Shown here piece after piece: positions 1 through 7,197 of a stretch of DNA of 24,269 bases. Below the pieces are notes generated by a model. It did no database searches, was not told the origin of the DNA, and saw only the letters and a program-made list of their open reading frames with translations. A program made the translations under genes and the position numbers. The first letter of the stretch is position 1. Each line of letters opens with the position of its first letter. The stretch is from the NCBI GenBank assembly GCA_900759005.1, contig CAAEUQ010000142.1:1-24269 (forward strand), read 5' to 3'. This DNA is from Clostridia bacterium. Lineage in GTDB: Bacteria; Bacillota; Clostridia; Christensenellales; Aristaeellaceae.

Positions 1-402
1 GCGCACGATGCGTCCGCCGTATTCGCGCTTCCATTCCCACGTGCGCTCGAGAAATTTTTCACGACCGATGTCCTTCTTGGTCAGGCCCTCCTTCTTCAGC
101 GCGTCAACCACCTTGACCTCTGTCGCAATCGCGGCGTGATCCGTGCCGGGCACCCACAGCGTCGGGTCACCCTTCATGCGGTGATAGCGAATCAGTACGT
201 CCTGCGGCATTTCGTCCAGCGCATGACCGATATGCAGCTGACCGGTGATGTTCGGCGGCGGCATTACAATCGTGAACGGCTTCTTGTTGGGATCCTTCAC
301 CGGTGCGAATGCTCCGGAACTCTCCCACATTTCATAGATTCTGCCTTCCATCTGCTGCGGCTGAAAGACCTTCTCCATCTCGAATTCGCGTTTTTCTTCC
401 AT
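1..402 (-). CDS. valS: Valine--tRNA ligase, N-terminal part (runs off left edge)
   Basis: ValRS charges tRNA-Val with valine in the cytoplasm. Only the first 134 codons are inside the window. The translated part starts MEEKREFEMEKVFQ and has the class I synthetase signature PPPNITGQLHIGHAL at about residues 48-62, with the HIGH motif at 57-60, followed by the typical WVPGTDHAAIAT stretch of the ValRS catalytic domain. The ATG at 402-400 is preceded by a purine-rich AAGGGGGAGAG ribosome binding site. The identity is supported independently by the T-box leader just upstream, whose specifier loop reads GUC. The catalytic core continues beyond the left edge, so the KMSKS motif and the anticodon-binding domain cannot be checked. 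IleRS and LeuRS are the alternatives for a HIGH-motif protein, but the sequence around HIGH and the leader both favour valine. Confidence 0.95.
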   Translation of the reverse strand, partial: MEEKREFEMEKVFQPQQMEGRIYEMWESSGAFAPVKDPNKKPFTIVMPPPNITGQLHIGHALDEMPQDVLIRYHRMKGDPTLWVPGTDHAAIATEVKVVDALKKEGLTKKDIGREKFLERTWEWKREYGGRIVR

Positions 403-670
403 TGAACTCTCTCCCCCTTGATTGCTGAAAAAGAAACGCGGCGCAACCGTCCCTCTGTCTAAGGGCGGATTGCACCGCGGTACCACCTTATTCACTCGAA
501 GAATTTCTCCGAGCCTCTCTGCGCTTTAAGGGGCGCGCCCCGCCGAACTACTCCCATTCCTCCGGCACACTCGGAAGCGACTTCTCCGCACTGCGCGCCG
601 GGCGGTCTTTCAGCCGGTGAACCGCCTTCTCTTTAGCGCCGTAAACGGGTACTCCTCTCCGTCATCGATA
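403..670 (-). promoter_or_regulatory. T-box leader (tRNA-Val responsive) of valS
   Basis: The untranslated leader of valS carries the conserved T-box GGTGGTACCGCGG at 487-475 on the minus strand. Upstream lies a Stem I region with an AG-rich bulge (GGAGAGGAGTA, about 660-650) and a specifier loop reading AGAAGTCG. In that loop GUC (581-579), a valine codon, sits between GAA and a purine, as expected for a specifier. Established behaviour of the family: uncharged tRNA pairs with the specifier and with the T-box bulge, stabilising an antiterminator and permitting transcription. The competing terminator is annotated separately. The specifier was read by eye by aligning this leader with the pheST leader in the same window, so the GUC assignment is good but not certain. 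Confidence 0.93.
427..478 (-). terminator. T-box regulatory terminator of valS leader
   Basis: On the minus strand the 3' part of the T-box (GCGGTGCAATCCGCCCTT) pairs with AGGGACGGTTGCGCCGC across a short loop, with one bulged T. It is followed by GTTTCTTTTTC. The 5' arm overlaps the T-box sequence itself, which makes terminator and antiterminator mutually exclusive, the hallmark of this class. Confidence 0.88.
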
Positions 671-676
671 AAATAG

Positions 677-705
677 AGTATACCACGCTTTTCCGCGCGC
701 GTCAA
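677..705 (-). promoter_or_regulatory. Sigma-A promoter of valS
   Basis: TTGACG (705-700) and TATACT (682-677) are separated by exactly 17 bases on the minus strand. Transcription would begin near 670, just upstream of the T-box Stem I. The -35 hexamer overlaps one arm of a perfect palindrome (704-718). Confidence 0.85.
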
Positions 706-718
706 CGAAGATTTCGTT
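704..718. repeat. Perfect palindrome between divergent promoters (possible operator)
   Basis: AACGAAGATTTCGTT is a perfect 6-3-6 inverted repeat. It overlaps the valS -35 hexamer and lies about 30 bases from the -35 of the divergent metallophosphoesterase promoter. The placement suits a repressor site, but no matching regulator is recognisable in the window and a chance palindrome cannot be excluded. Confidence 0.4.
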
Positions 719-749
719 ATCTCCGGAAATGAAAATAACCGCGCGCGCC

Positions 750-778
750 TTGCAAGCGTCATATTTTGCGTATATAAT
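750..778 (+). promoter_or_regulatory. Sigma-A promoter of the phosphoesterase-permease unit
   Basis: TTGCAA (750-755), a 17-base spacer and a perfect TATAAT (773-778) lie 33 bases before the start codon at 812. This promoter diverges from the valS promoter. Confidence 0.85.
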
Positions 779-811
779 AGATTCATGATTTGAATCAAAA
801 GGTAGGTCACT

Positions 812-2146
812 ATGCAGAACAACAAAGAAAAGAAAGCTACCGGCAAGCACGCCGCGCCCGTAACGCCTAAAGAAGGCGCTGATTTCAGCGCTATTTCGAC
901 GGACGATCACCTTTACGGCGACGAGGCGGATCTTCCCGAACGCAAGCATAAAAAGACTCCGAAAAAGAAGAAAAGAAAATCACGCCGCGCGAAAAAATCG
1001 CCGCACAGAGCGCGAAAGCTGCCCGTTTCCGTTTCAAAAATCACAACGCCGCGCGGAATGAGCTATCAGATACGCTTTTTCGGGCGCGAAATTCGCCTGA
1101 ATCGCATTCTGGTTCTCGCGCTGGCAATCGTCGTGCTCGCATTCCTGTTTCTGAATAACGGAAGCGTCTCGCTGGTAGAAGAAAAGCTCACGGTTGTCGG
1201 GCTTGCGGATTCGCTGGAGAATTATCGCATTCTCGTGATTTCCGATATGAACGGTCAGCGCTTCGGCGATAAGCAGAGCGCATTGCTGCGCACAATCAAC
1301 GCCGCGAATTATCAGGCGATCATATTTCTGGGAGATATGGTCGGCTCCGGCGGCGATCCCGAACCGTTTTATGAATTGCTCGAGGGTATTCCCGCCGGCA
1401 AAAAGGTGTTCTTTATCGCCGGCGATTCCGATCCTTCGCCCGTGCTCGATACACCTCGCGACATCACCGACACGCTTTCACGCATGGTGCTCGCCGATTG
1501 GGTGCTCGGTGCAATTGATCGCGGGGCGACATACGTTGATTCGCCGGTCTGTCTGACCGTCGGCAGCGCGAACATCTGGCTCACGCCCGCAACGATGCTG
1601 AATTACGAGGCGACGGAATATGTCACGGCATGGAAGGAGCAGACTGAACAGGAGCAGGATGGCGTGCTCGCCGGACTGCAAACCGACTATGCTGCGCTTC
1701 CACTGACTTCGTATCGTTATCGCGTGGCGGAAAGCTTTTACAGCGCGCTGAATTCCATGAAGGACGGCGATTTCCAGGTGCTTCTCGCACACGAGCCGCC
1801 GACGGACGATTTCCTGACCGCTGGCGTCGGGCGCACGGAGGACGGCAAATACCTGCCGACGCCGGATCTTGTGCTGGCGGGGCATTTCTGCGGCGGCGTT
1901 GTGTGCCTGCCCGCAATCGGCGCGTTCTATGTGCCGGACATGATGATGCCGCGAAACGGCTGGTTCCCCACGCAGGACGACGTGCGCGGACTTTCGACGA
2001 TCGGTCAGACGCAGAAATACATTACCGGTGGGCTTTCGACGAACGCAGATGTGCCGATTCTGTTCGCTCGATTGCTGAATCCGCCGGAAATCACGCTGCT
2101 GACGCTCTCGGCGACGCTGCCTGAAAACATGTTGGACGCTCAATAA
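812..2146 (+). CDS. Membrane-anchored metallophosphoesterase-fold protein with degraded active site
   Basis: This 444-residue protein has a very basic, lysine/arginine-rich cytoplasmic N-terminus (about residues 45-75). One transmembrane segment follows (about 98-117, ILVLALAIVVLAFLFL), then a calcineurin-like phosphoesterase fold related to the YaeI/YkuE group. The fold's motif positions can all be found, but several metal ligands differ. SDxH is SDMN (144-147), GD is kept (174-175), GN-H-D/E is GDSD (204-207), the following His is kept (H327 in AHEPP), and GHTHGG is GHFCGG (357-362). The usual tail IGAxYxP after GHxHGG is preserved, so the alignment is firm. Catalysis by the standard dinuclear mechanism therefore looks doubtful; the protein may be a pseudo-enzyme or use altered ligands. 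The start has a GGTAGGT-like ribosome binding site. It is followed 15 bases later by a permease gene. Confidence 0.85.
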   Translation: MQNNKEKKATGKHAAPVTPKEGADFSAISTDDHLYGDEADLPERKHKKTPKKKKRKSRRAKKSPHRARKLPVSVSKITTPRGMSYQIRFFGREIRLNRILVLALAIVVLAFLFLNNGSVSLVEEKLTVVGLADSLENYRILVISDMNGQRFGDKQSALLRTINAANYQAIIFLGDMVGSGGDPEPFYELLEGIPAGKKVFFIAGDSDPSPVLDTPRDITDTLSRMVLADWVLGAIDRGATYVDSPVCLTVGSANIWLTPATMLNYEATEYVTAWKEQTEQEQDGVLAGLQTDYAALPLTSYRYRVAESFYSALNSMKDGDFQVLLAHEPPTDDFLTAGVGRTEDGKYLPTPDLVLAGHFCGGVVCLPAIGAFYVPDMMMPRNGWFPTQDDVRGLSTIGQTQKYITGGLSTNADVPILFARLLNPPEITLLTLSATLPENMLDAQ

Positions 2147-2161
2147 AAGAGGCAAAATCAA

Positions 2162-2878
2162 ATGGCTTTATGGATTGTTGCAACGCTGGTCGCTTATTTT
2201 GTAAAGGGCATTTGCGGCTTTGCAAACTCGCTGATTTTCGATACGATTCTCAGCTTCGGCGTAAATAATGTGAACATCTCCCCGATCGATTTGCTGGTAA
2301 ACTACCCGTCCAACATCGTAATGATCGTCAAGAATCGGAAGAGTCTGGATTGGAAAATTTATCTTCCGCTGATCGTGCTCGTGCTGGCGGGCAGTCTCCC
2401 CGGCGCGCTGCTTTTGAAAAATATTGACGCAGGCAAGATCAAACTGGTATTCGGCTTTGTGGTCGTGCTGCTGGGCGCGGAGATGTTTTTAAGACAGTAT
2501 TCGCATAAGAAGTTGAAATCGTCGAAGATTGCGCTTGCGCTTGTCGGCGTAATCGCCGGAGCACTTTGCGGACTGTTCGGCATCGGCGCGCTGCTGGCCG
2601 CGTATGTCGGGCGCGTAACGGACGATCAGCGCGCGTTCAAGGCAAATATGAACGCCGTGTTCTTCGCGGAAAATACGTTTCGCGTGGTGCTTTATTCGAT
2701 TCTCGGGCTGATTACAATCGAAACGCTCAAACGCGTGGCGCTGCTTTTGCCGGTTTCGCTGATTGCACTGGCAGTTGGTATGAGGCTCAGCTCGAAGATC
2801 GATGAATCCGCTTCGAAAAAGATCATTTCGATTCTCCTGATGCTCTCGGGCATTTCGCTGATTCTTGCAAACCTTTGA
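2162..2878 (+). CDS. TauE/SafE family sulfite-exporter-type membrane permease
   Basis: The 238-residue protein consists almost wholly of hydrophobic helices (about seven or eight). Its N-terminal segment with FVKGICGFANSL and the second-half GVIAGALCGLFGIG are the two characteristic glycine-rich repeats of the TauE/SafE (formerly DUF81) family. Members export or import small organosulfur or organic anions, but the substrate cannot be told from sequence. The ATG follows an AAAGAGG ribosome binding site that begins right at the end of the upstream gene, so the two are probably cotranscribed from the promoter at 750-778. A strong terminator follows directly. Confidence 0.88.
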   Translation: MALWIVATLVAYFVKGICGFANSLIFDTILSFGVNNVNISPIDLLVNYPSNIVMIVKNRKSLDWKIYLPLIVLVLAGSLPGALLLKNIDAGKIKLVFGFVVVLLGAEMFLRQYSHKKLKSSKIALALVGVIAGALCGLFGIGALLAAYVGRVTDDQRAFKANMNAVFFAENTFRVVLYSILGLITIETLKRVALLLPVSLIALAVGMRLSSKIDESASKKIISILLMLSGISLILANL

Positions 2879-2882
2879 TTGC

Positions 2883-2919
2883 AATCCCCTCACATTCGCC
2901 TGTGGGGGGGATTTTTTTC
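2883..2919 (+). terminator. Rho-independent terminator after the permease
   Basis: The arms AATCCCC(T)CACA and TGTG(G)GGGGATT form a hairpin with a TTCGCC loop, followed by a run of seven T. It separates the phosphoesterase-permease unit from the ger operon. Confidence 0.88.
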
Positions 2920-2930
2920 GCTTTTTCGGG

Positions 2931-2937
2931 CATACTG
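2931..2937 (+). promoter_or_regulatory. Possible sporulation (sigma-G-like) -10 element before the ger operon
   Basis: CATACTG matches six of seven positions of the sigma-G -10 consensus CATACTA and lies just before the gerAA ribosome binding site. No convincing -35 partner is seen 17-18 bases upstream, where the preceding terminator lies, and no sigma-A promoter is visible either. Ger operons of other spore formers are usually forespore (sigma-G) expressed, which is the main reason to suspect this element. Confidence 0.3.
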
Positions 2938-2959
2938 CACTCGATAAGGAGGCGTTTAT

Positions 2960-4462
2960 ATGCCGCTTGAATCGCATGACGCGCTGTTGAACGCGCATCT
3001 GAAAACGAGTCTTGAAAAAAATCTCGAATCCATTCGCGCAATTTTGAACGTTCCCACCAATCGCGATGTCGTTTTGCGCGCGTTTCGCTGCGTATCCTTT
3101 TCCATTTGCGCCGTCTATATCGACGGAATGGCGAAGGACGATGCAATTTCCGAGTGTATTCTGCGCGCGAGCAAGCTCGCCGATACGAGTGCACTGCGTC
3201 AGACAAATCTGCGAAGTGAATGGCTGAAGGAGAATGTAATCGAAGTTGCGCAATGCCAATGCGAGAGAGAAATGCAGGCGCTGATTGACGGCGTACTTGG
3301 CGGTATGACTGCGCTGATCGTCGACGGCTGCGATTCCGCACTGCTGATGGATACGCGCGCATTCGTACATCGTCCCGTGGGAAAGCCGACGAACGAGTCC
3401 GTCGTCATCGGCGCGCAGGAAGGCTTTGTCGAAAGTCTGCGCGATAACATTACGCTGCTGCGCCGATACGTGCATTCCGGCGAATTGATCACCGAGCGGC
3501 TCTCCGTCGGCACGGGCATTCAAACTTCAATTGCACTGATGTATATTCGCGGGGTAGCGGACGAAAAAATTCTCGCCGAAGCCCGCCGCCGCCTGAACGG
3601 GATTCAAGCTTCCGCGGTTCAGGGCGTGGGCGGCATTCAGCAGCTGATCGAGGATTCGCCGCGCGCATTGTTTCCACAAATGCTGCAAACAGAACGCCCG
3701 GACCGCGCCGCGTCATTCCTGCTCGAGGGACAATTCGTCATTCTTGCGGAGAATTCACCCTACGCGCTTACAGCGCCGATCACGCTGTTTCACCTGCTGC
3801 ATACGTCGGACGATATGTTCATGCGCTGGCAGTACGCGACTTTTTTACGCGTCGTGCGCATCCTCGGCGTGCTCATTTCGCTGCTGCTGCCGGGGCTTTA
3901 TGTCGCGCTGACGACGCATCACACGCACCTCGTTCCCGTCAATCTCCTGCTTTCGATTGCGAAAACGCGCGCGGATGTGCCGTTCAGCGTTCTGATGGAG
4001 GTTCTTCTGATGGAATTTTCGTTTTACCTGATCAACGAGGCGGGCACGCGCATTCCATCGCAGATTGGCTCTACGATCAGCATCGTCGGCGCGCTGATTC
4101 TCGGGCAGGCGGCGGTTTCCGCATCGATCATCAGCCCAATTCTGATCATCATCGTCGCGATCACCGGGCTTGGCAGCTATGCGGTTCCCAATTATGGGCT
4201 GAACCTGGCGATCACGATGTACCGCCTGCTGATCGTGTTTGCAGGCGCGTTTCTGGGGCTTTACGGGATTATGGTCGCACTGATCGCGATTTCCATTCAG
4301 CTGTCCGGACTGCATTCGTTCGGCATTCCCTATCTCGCGCCCGTCGCACCGCACCGCAGGCACAATCCGGATATCTTCCTTCGCCTGCCGCTGCGCAAAC
4401 AGAAGCGCGAAATGTTCTTTACGCAGAAAAACAGCTGGCTGTATAAGGAGAAGCGCGGATGA
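2960..4462 (+). CDS. gerAA: Spore germination protein, GerA family A subunit
   Basis: This is the A subunit of a GerA-type nutrient germinant receptor, which sits in the spore inner membrane and triggers germination on binding small molecules. The 500-residue length is normal. The N-terminal half is soluble (LEKNLESIRAILNVPTNRDV at the start, then VDGCDSALLMDTRAF). The C-terminal half has about five membrane helices with the family signature RIPSQIGSTISIVGALILGQ and the VPNYGLNLAITMYR segment. The start codon is preceded by a strong AAGGAGG site. The stop codon overlaps the next gene's start as ATGA, indicating translational coupling. SpoVAF is a paralogue with the same domain, but the AA-AB-AC gene order identifies a germinant receptor. 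Confidence 0.95.
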   Translation: MPLESHDALLNAHLKTSLEKNLESIRAILNVPTNRDVVLRAFRCVSFSICAVYIDGMAKDDAISECILRASKLADTSALRQTNLRSEWLKENVIEVAQCQCEREMQALIDGVLGGMTALIVDGCDSALLMDTRAFVHRPVGKPTNESVVIGAQEGFVESLRDNITLLRRYVHSGELITERLSVGTGIQTSIALMYIRGVADEKILAEARRRLNGIQASAVQGVGGIQQLIEDSPRALFPQMLQTERPDRAASFLLEGQFVILAENSPYALTAPITLFHLLHTSDDMFMRWQYATFLRVVRILGVLISLLLPGLYVALTTHHTHLVPVNLLLSIAKTRADVPFSVLMEVLLMEFSFYLINEAGTRIPSQIGSTISIVGALILGQAAVSASIISPILIIIVAITGLGSYAVPNYGLNLAITMYRLLIVFAGAFLGLYGIMVALIAISIQLSGLHSFGIPYLAPVAPHRRHNPDIFLRLPLRKQKREMFFTQKNSWLYKEKRG

Positions 4463-5541
4463 ACAGATTCCGGATCACCGGCGAAGCCGCTTCTTCGCTC
4501 GCCATTATCGCGATTACCGCGCGTGTTTTTTTCGGCACTGTAATGGATATGCCGCAGCTCGTGTGCGCGGGCTGGCTCGCGGTCGTAATCGGAGCTGCGA
4601 TTGCGTTTCCAATGGTTCTGCTCGCCTGCATCGTTCGCGCACATACAAAAAAATCGCCGGCTGAACGGCTGGCGGAGTGTACGACCGGTCGCGCGATGGA
4701 GCGATTGCTGATCGTTTTTGCCATTTACTTTGCGTATGACGGCGCGATCGTCGCGCGCGGCGTCGCCCATTCCGCAAGCTATCTTTCGCTGAACGACGCT
4801 TCTCTGGTCGAGCTTTTGCTGCCGATTCTGCTGATATGTCTTTTCTGCCTCAAATGCGGCGGAAGCGCAATCGGATCCGCCGCGCGGCTCTGGCGATGGT
4901 TCGCCCCGTGGCTGATTGGCGTTATTTTCCTGCTTCAGGTGCCGCAATTCCGCTTCGAATGGCTGACGCCTGTGCTGGGACCGGGACATAAGACGCTGAT
5001 TTCATGCTCCATTCGCGTGGCGGGCTGGTTTACGATGCTGATTCCGCTCTGCTTTCTCTCGGACAGCGCTGAACAAAGCGATTCCATGCATCCGATGCGG
5101 CTGTATTTTATCTGCGCGCTACTCGCTTCAGTACTCATGATGCTGCGCCGCCTGATGCTGCCCGCGATGATCGGCAGCGAATTCGATCGCTATTTCTTTC
5201 TGCTCGACACGCTGCTTTCAAACGGGCGCGCAAATATCTCGTTGCAGCTGCCGATCGCGATCGTATGGTTTTTCGGTATGCTGTTTACGCTGCTCGCGGA
5301 CGCGTTTCTGAGCGCGGCACTTCTGAAAAGGTCGATTCCCGGATTGCCGGACGGCGCGCTTTCCGTGATTGCAGTGCTTTTGATCGCCGTTTTTGCGCTC
5401 TCTGGCTGGACGACGCGCGAAATCGGTCTGACCGCAGCGTGGATTGCCTATCCCGCATCCGGCGCAATGCTGATCGCATGCGCGCTGATACTGCAAAACA
5501 AAAAGGAGGGGCGAAGCTCATGCGCAAATTCGCATTCGTAA
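4459..5541 (+). CDS. gerAB: Spore germination protein, GerA family B subunit (permease-like)
   Basis: The 360-residue integral membrane protein is of the endospore germination permease family within the APC superfamily, with about ten hydrophobic helices. In GerA-type receptors the B subunit is the one implicated in ligand binding. The start ATG overlaps the gerAA stop (ATGA) and has an AAGGAG site inside the end of gerAA. Its own end overlaps the next gene by 22 bases. The length is typical of the family. The germinant cannot be inferred from sequence. Confidence 0.92.
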   Translation: MNRFRITGEAASSLAIIAITARVFFGTVMDMPQLVCAGWLAVVIGAAIAFPMVLLACIVRAHTKKSPAERLAECTTGRAMERLLIVFAIYFAYDGAIVARGVAHSASYLSLNDASLVELLLPILLICLFCLKCGGSAIGSAARLWRWFAPWLIGVIFLLQVPQFRFEWLTPVLGPGHKTLISCSIRVAGWFTMLIPLCFLSDSAEQSDSMHPMRLYFICALLASVLMMLRRLMLPAMIGSEFDRYFFLLDTLLSNGRANISLQLPIAIVWFFGMLFTLLADAFLSAALLKRSIPGLPDGALSVIAVLLIAVFALSGWTTREIGLTAAWIAYPASGAMLIACALILQNKKEGRSSCANSHS

Positions 5542-6638
5542 TCGTCCTCACGCTCGCCTTGCTTCTTTCGGGCTGCGAAAAATATCGCGAGGTTGAAAAT
5601 CACGCATATGTGATCATGCTTGGCGTGGATTTGGCTGAGGACGATCAAATTCAGATATCCGCGCTGATTCCGAAGATCGCTGAAGACAGCGGCTCGGAAT
5701 CCGGCGAATCCTCCAATTCCAATCATCAGGTCTACGCCGCCGCCGGCGCGAATTTTGATGCAGCGCTCAATCGATTGCGCTGGGTCGTGCCGCGGCAGGT
5801 CGATCTTTCGCAGGTAAAGGTGATCATGCTGTCCGAACGCCTTGCGAGAAGCGGGCTGTTCATGCCGGTCGCTTACGCGATGATGGAAACCTATCACCTT
5901 TATACTGCCGCGCGGCTCGTGATTTGCGAAGGCGAAGCGCAAACGTTCATCGAATCCGAAAACGAAACGCTCGGCACGCGCATTGCAACCGATCTCGACG
6001 CAATGTTCGAGGATTACACCAGTCAGGCGCTCATTCCGGACGGTCAGTTTGCGGATGTGTTTTATATGAGCGCGTCGATTTATTCCGATCCGATTGCGAT
6101 TTACAGTCCGTCCAGCGAAACGGCAGCCGCGTCGGTCATTATGCCACAATCCGCCGACCAGCCGGGCGACACGCAGCCGCAGAAAAACCGTTTTCTCGGC
6201 GCCTGCGTATTCAGAAACGGCACAATGCGCGGCGTGCTGACCGCGGAGGATACGCTCTATTGCAAGCTCTTGCGCGGGAAATCGCAGTCGTTTCAGATGG
6301 ATTCCGATTTGGAGACGCTGTATCTCACGATGTCTACCGCGCCTTCCATCCGCGTGGACAGCCAATCCGATCCAGTTCGAATTTCCGTCGATATGTGCCT
6401 TTCGCTGCAAACGAAGAGCGAGTGCGCGAACACGAATCAGATTGCGCAGATGCTCCGCGAGCGCATCCTTGCGACGATCGATCGCTGTAAGCGCATGGGT
6501 GTCGAGCCGTTTCGGTTTGCCGACGTTGCCGCAGGAGGCTTTGCGACCATCGGCGAATGGCTGGATTACGACTGGCATTCGCATTTTTCCGATTCGGAAG
6601 TCGAACTTCGCATTCAGATCATCGATGAAGCAGCATAA
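5520..6638 (+). CDS. gerAC: Spore germination lipoprotein, Ger(x)C family
   Basis: This is the lipoprotein C subunit of the receptor, anchored on the outer face of the spore inner membrane. The 372-residue product opens with a lipoprotein signal, MRKFAFVIVLTLALLLSGC, with the lipobox cysteine at residue 19. The mature region begins EKYREVENHAYVIMLGVDLAED, the usual Ger(x)C start, and continues to a normal family length. The ATG at 5520 is chosen because an AAAAAGGAGGGG ribosome binding site stands just before it and the signal peptide begins there. The reading frame is open further upstream (from 5265), but that stretch lies inside gerAB and has no signal peptide. Confidence 0.94.
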   Translation: MRKFAFVIVLTLALLLSGCEKYREVENHAYVIMLGVDLAEDDQIQISALIPKIAEDSGSESGESSNSNHQVYAAAGANFDAALNRLRWVVPRQVDLSQVKVIMLSERLARSGLFMPVAYAMMETYHLYTAARLVICEGEAQTFIESENETLGTRIATDLDAMFEDYTSQALIPDGQFADVFYMSASIYSDPIAIYSPSSETAAASVIMPQSADQPGDTQPQKNRFLGACVFRNGTMRGVLTAEDTLYCKLLRGKSQSFQMDSDLETLYLTMSTAPSIRVDSQSDPVRISVDMCLSLQTKSECANTNQIAQMLRERILATIDRCKRMGVEPFRFADVAAGGFATIGEWLDYDWHSHFSDSEVELRIQIIDEAA

Positions 6639-6642
6639 AATG

Positions 6643-6683
6643 AGCCGCCGGAAATCGTTTTTTTGATTCCCAGCGGCTTTTTG
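6643..6683 (+). terminator. Terminator of the ger operon
   Basis: The arms GCCGC-GG-AATC and GATT-CC-GCGGC form an interrupted hairpin with a T-rich loop, followed by TTTTTG. It lies between convergent gerAC and bioY and may also stall bioY transcripts, although the minus-strand T-run is poor. Confidence 0.72.
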
Positions 6684-6684
6684 A

Positions 6685-7191
6685 TCAATCGGCAATTTTT
6701 TCCAGCCGCTTTGCCGGCAGCGCAATCACCAGCATTTTCAGGAAATCACCCGGCAGGAATGGCAGCACGCACGCGCTCAGCGACGCGGCGACGCTCGTTC
6801 CCGTCAGCGCAATGAACCACACCGTGCCCAGCAGATAGCATGCCGCGGTTGCGGCAACCAGAAATACGCCGCGCATTACAAGGCTTCGCCCACGCGCCAA
6901 TCCGGACAGCACTGCCATTGGAAGATAACCGATGATATAGCCGCCCGTCGCACCCGCGAGATGCGCAAATCCGCTCCTGAATCCGGAGAAAACCGGAACG
7001 CCCGCGCCCGCAAGCAGGATATACAGCGCAACCGCGATCACACCGTCGCGCGGTCCCAGGCAAATGCCCGCGGCATAAACCGCCAGCGTCGCCAGCGAAA
7101 TCGGAATTGCGCCAACCGGAATCGACAGCGGCGCAACCGCGCAAATAACCGCCGTCATCAGCGCAATTCGGCACATTTTCTTTACACTCAT
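6685..7191 (-). CDS. bioY: Biotin transporter BioY (ECF S component)
   Basis: BioY is the substrate-binding membrane subunit of the energy-coupling factor biotin transporter. The 168-residue protein has about six helices. It shows the family pattern VGAIPISLATLAVYAAGICLG near the start, then a GGYIIGYLPMA segment and the conserved C-terminal PGDFLK. The family is usually slightly longer, but all landmarks are present. The ATG is preceded by GGAGTAAAGGAAA. It begins 6 bases after the birA stop, so the two are cotranscribed. No EcfA or EcfT genes are nearby, so BioY presumably uses a shared ECF module encoded elsewhere, or works alone. Confidence 0.93.
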   Translation of the reverse strand: MSVKKMCRIALMTAVICAVAPLSIPVGAIPISLATLAVYAAGICLGPRDGVIAVALYILLAGAGVPVFSGFRSGFAHLAGATGGYIIGYLPMAVLSGLARGRSLVMRGVFLVAATAACYLLGTVWFIALTGTSVAASLSACVLPFLPGDFLKMLVIALPAKRLEKIAD

Positions 7192-7197
7192 TTTCCT

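Noticed and set aside
530..542. Self-complementary GGGGCGCGCCCC as a separate operator
   Set aside because: It lies inside the valS T-box leader between Stem I and the T-box, where a small hairpin is expected, so it is better explained as part of that RNA.
5265..5519. Upstream extension of gerAC
   Set aside because: The frame is open but lies inside gerAB, has no ribosome binding site at its first ATG and would bury the lipoprotein signal that begins at 5520.
5448..6725. 425-codon open frame on the minus strand opposite gerAC
   Set aside because: It is a shadow of gerAC, with low-complexity composition and no domain, and it would run across the gerAC terminator.
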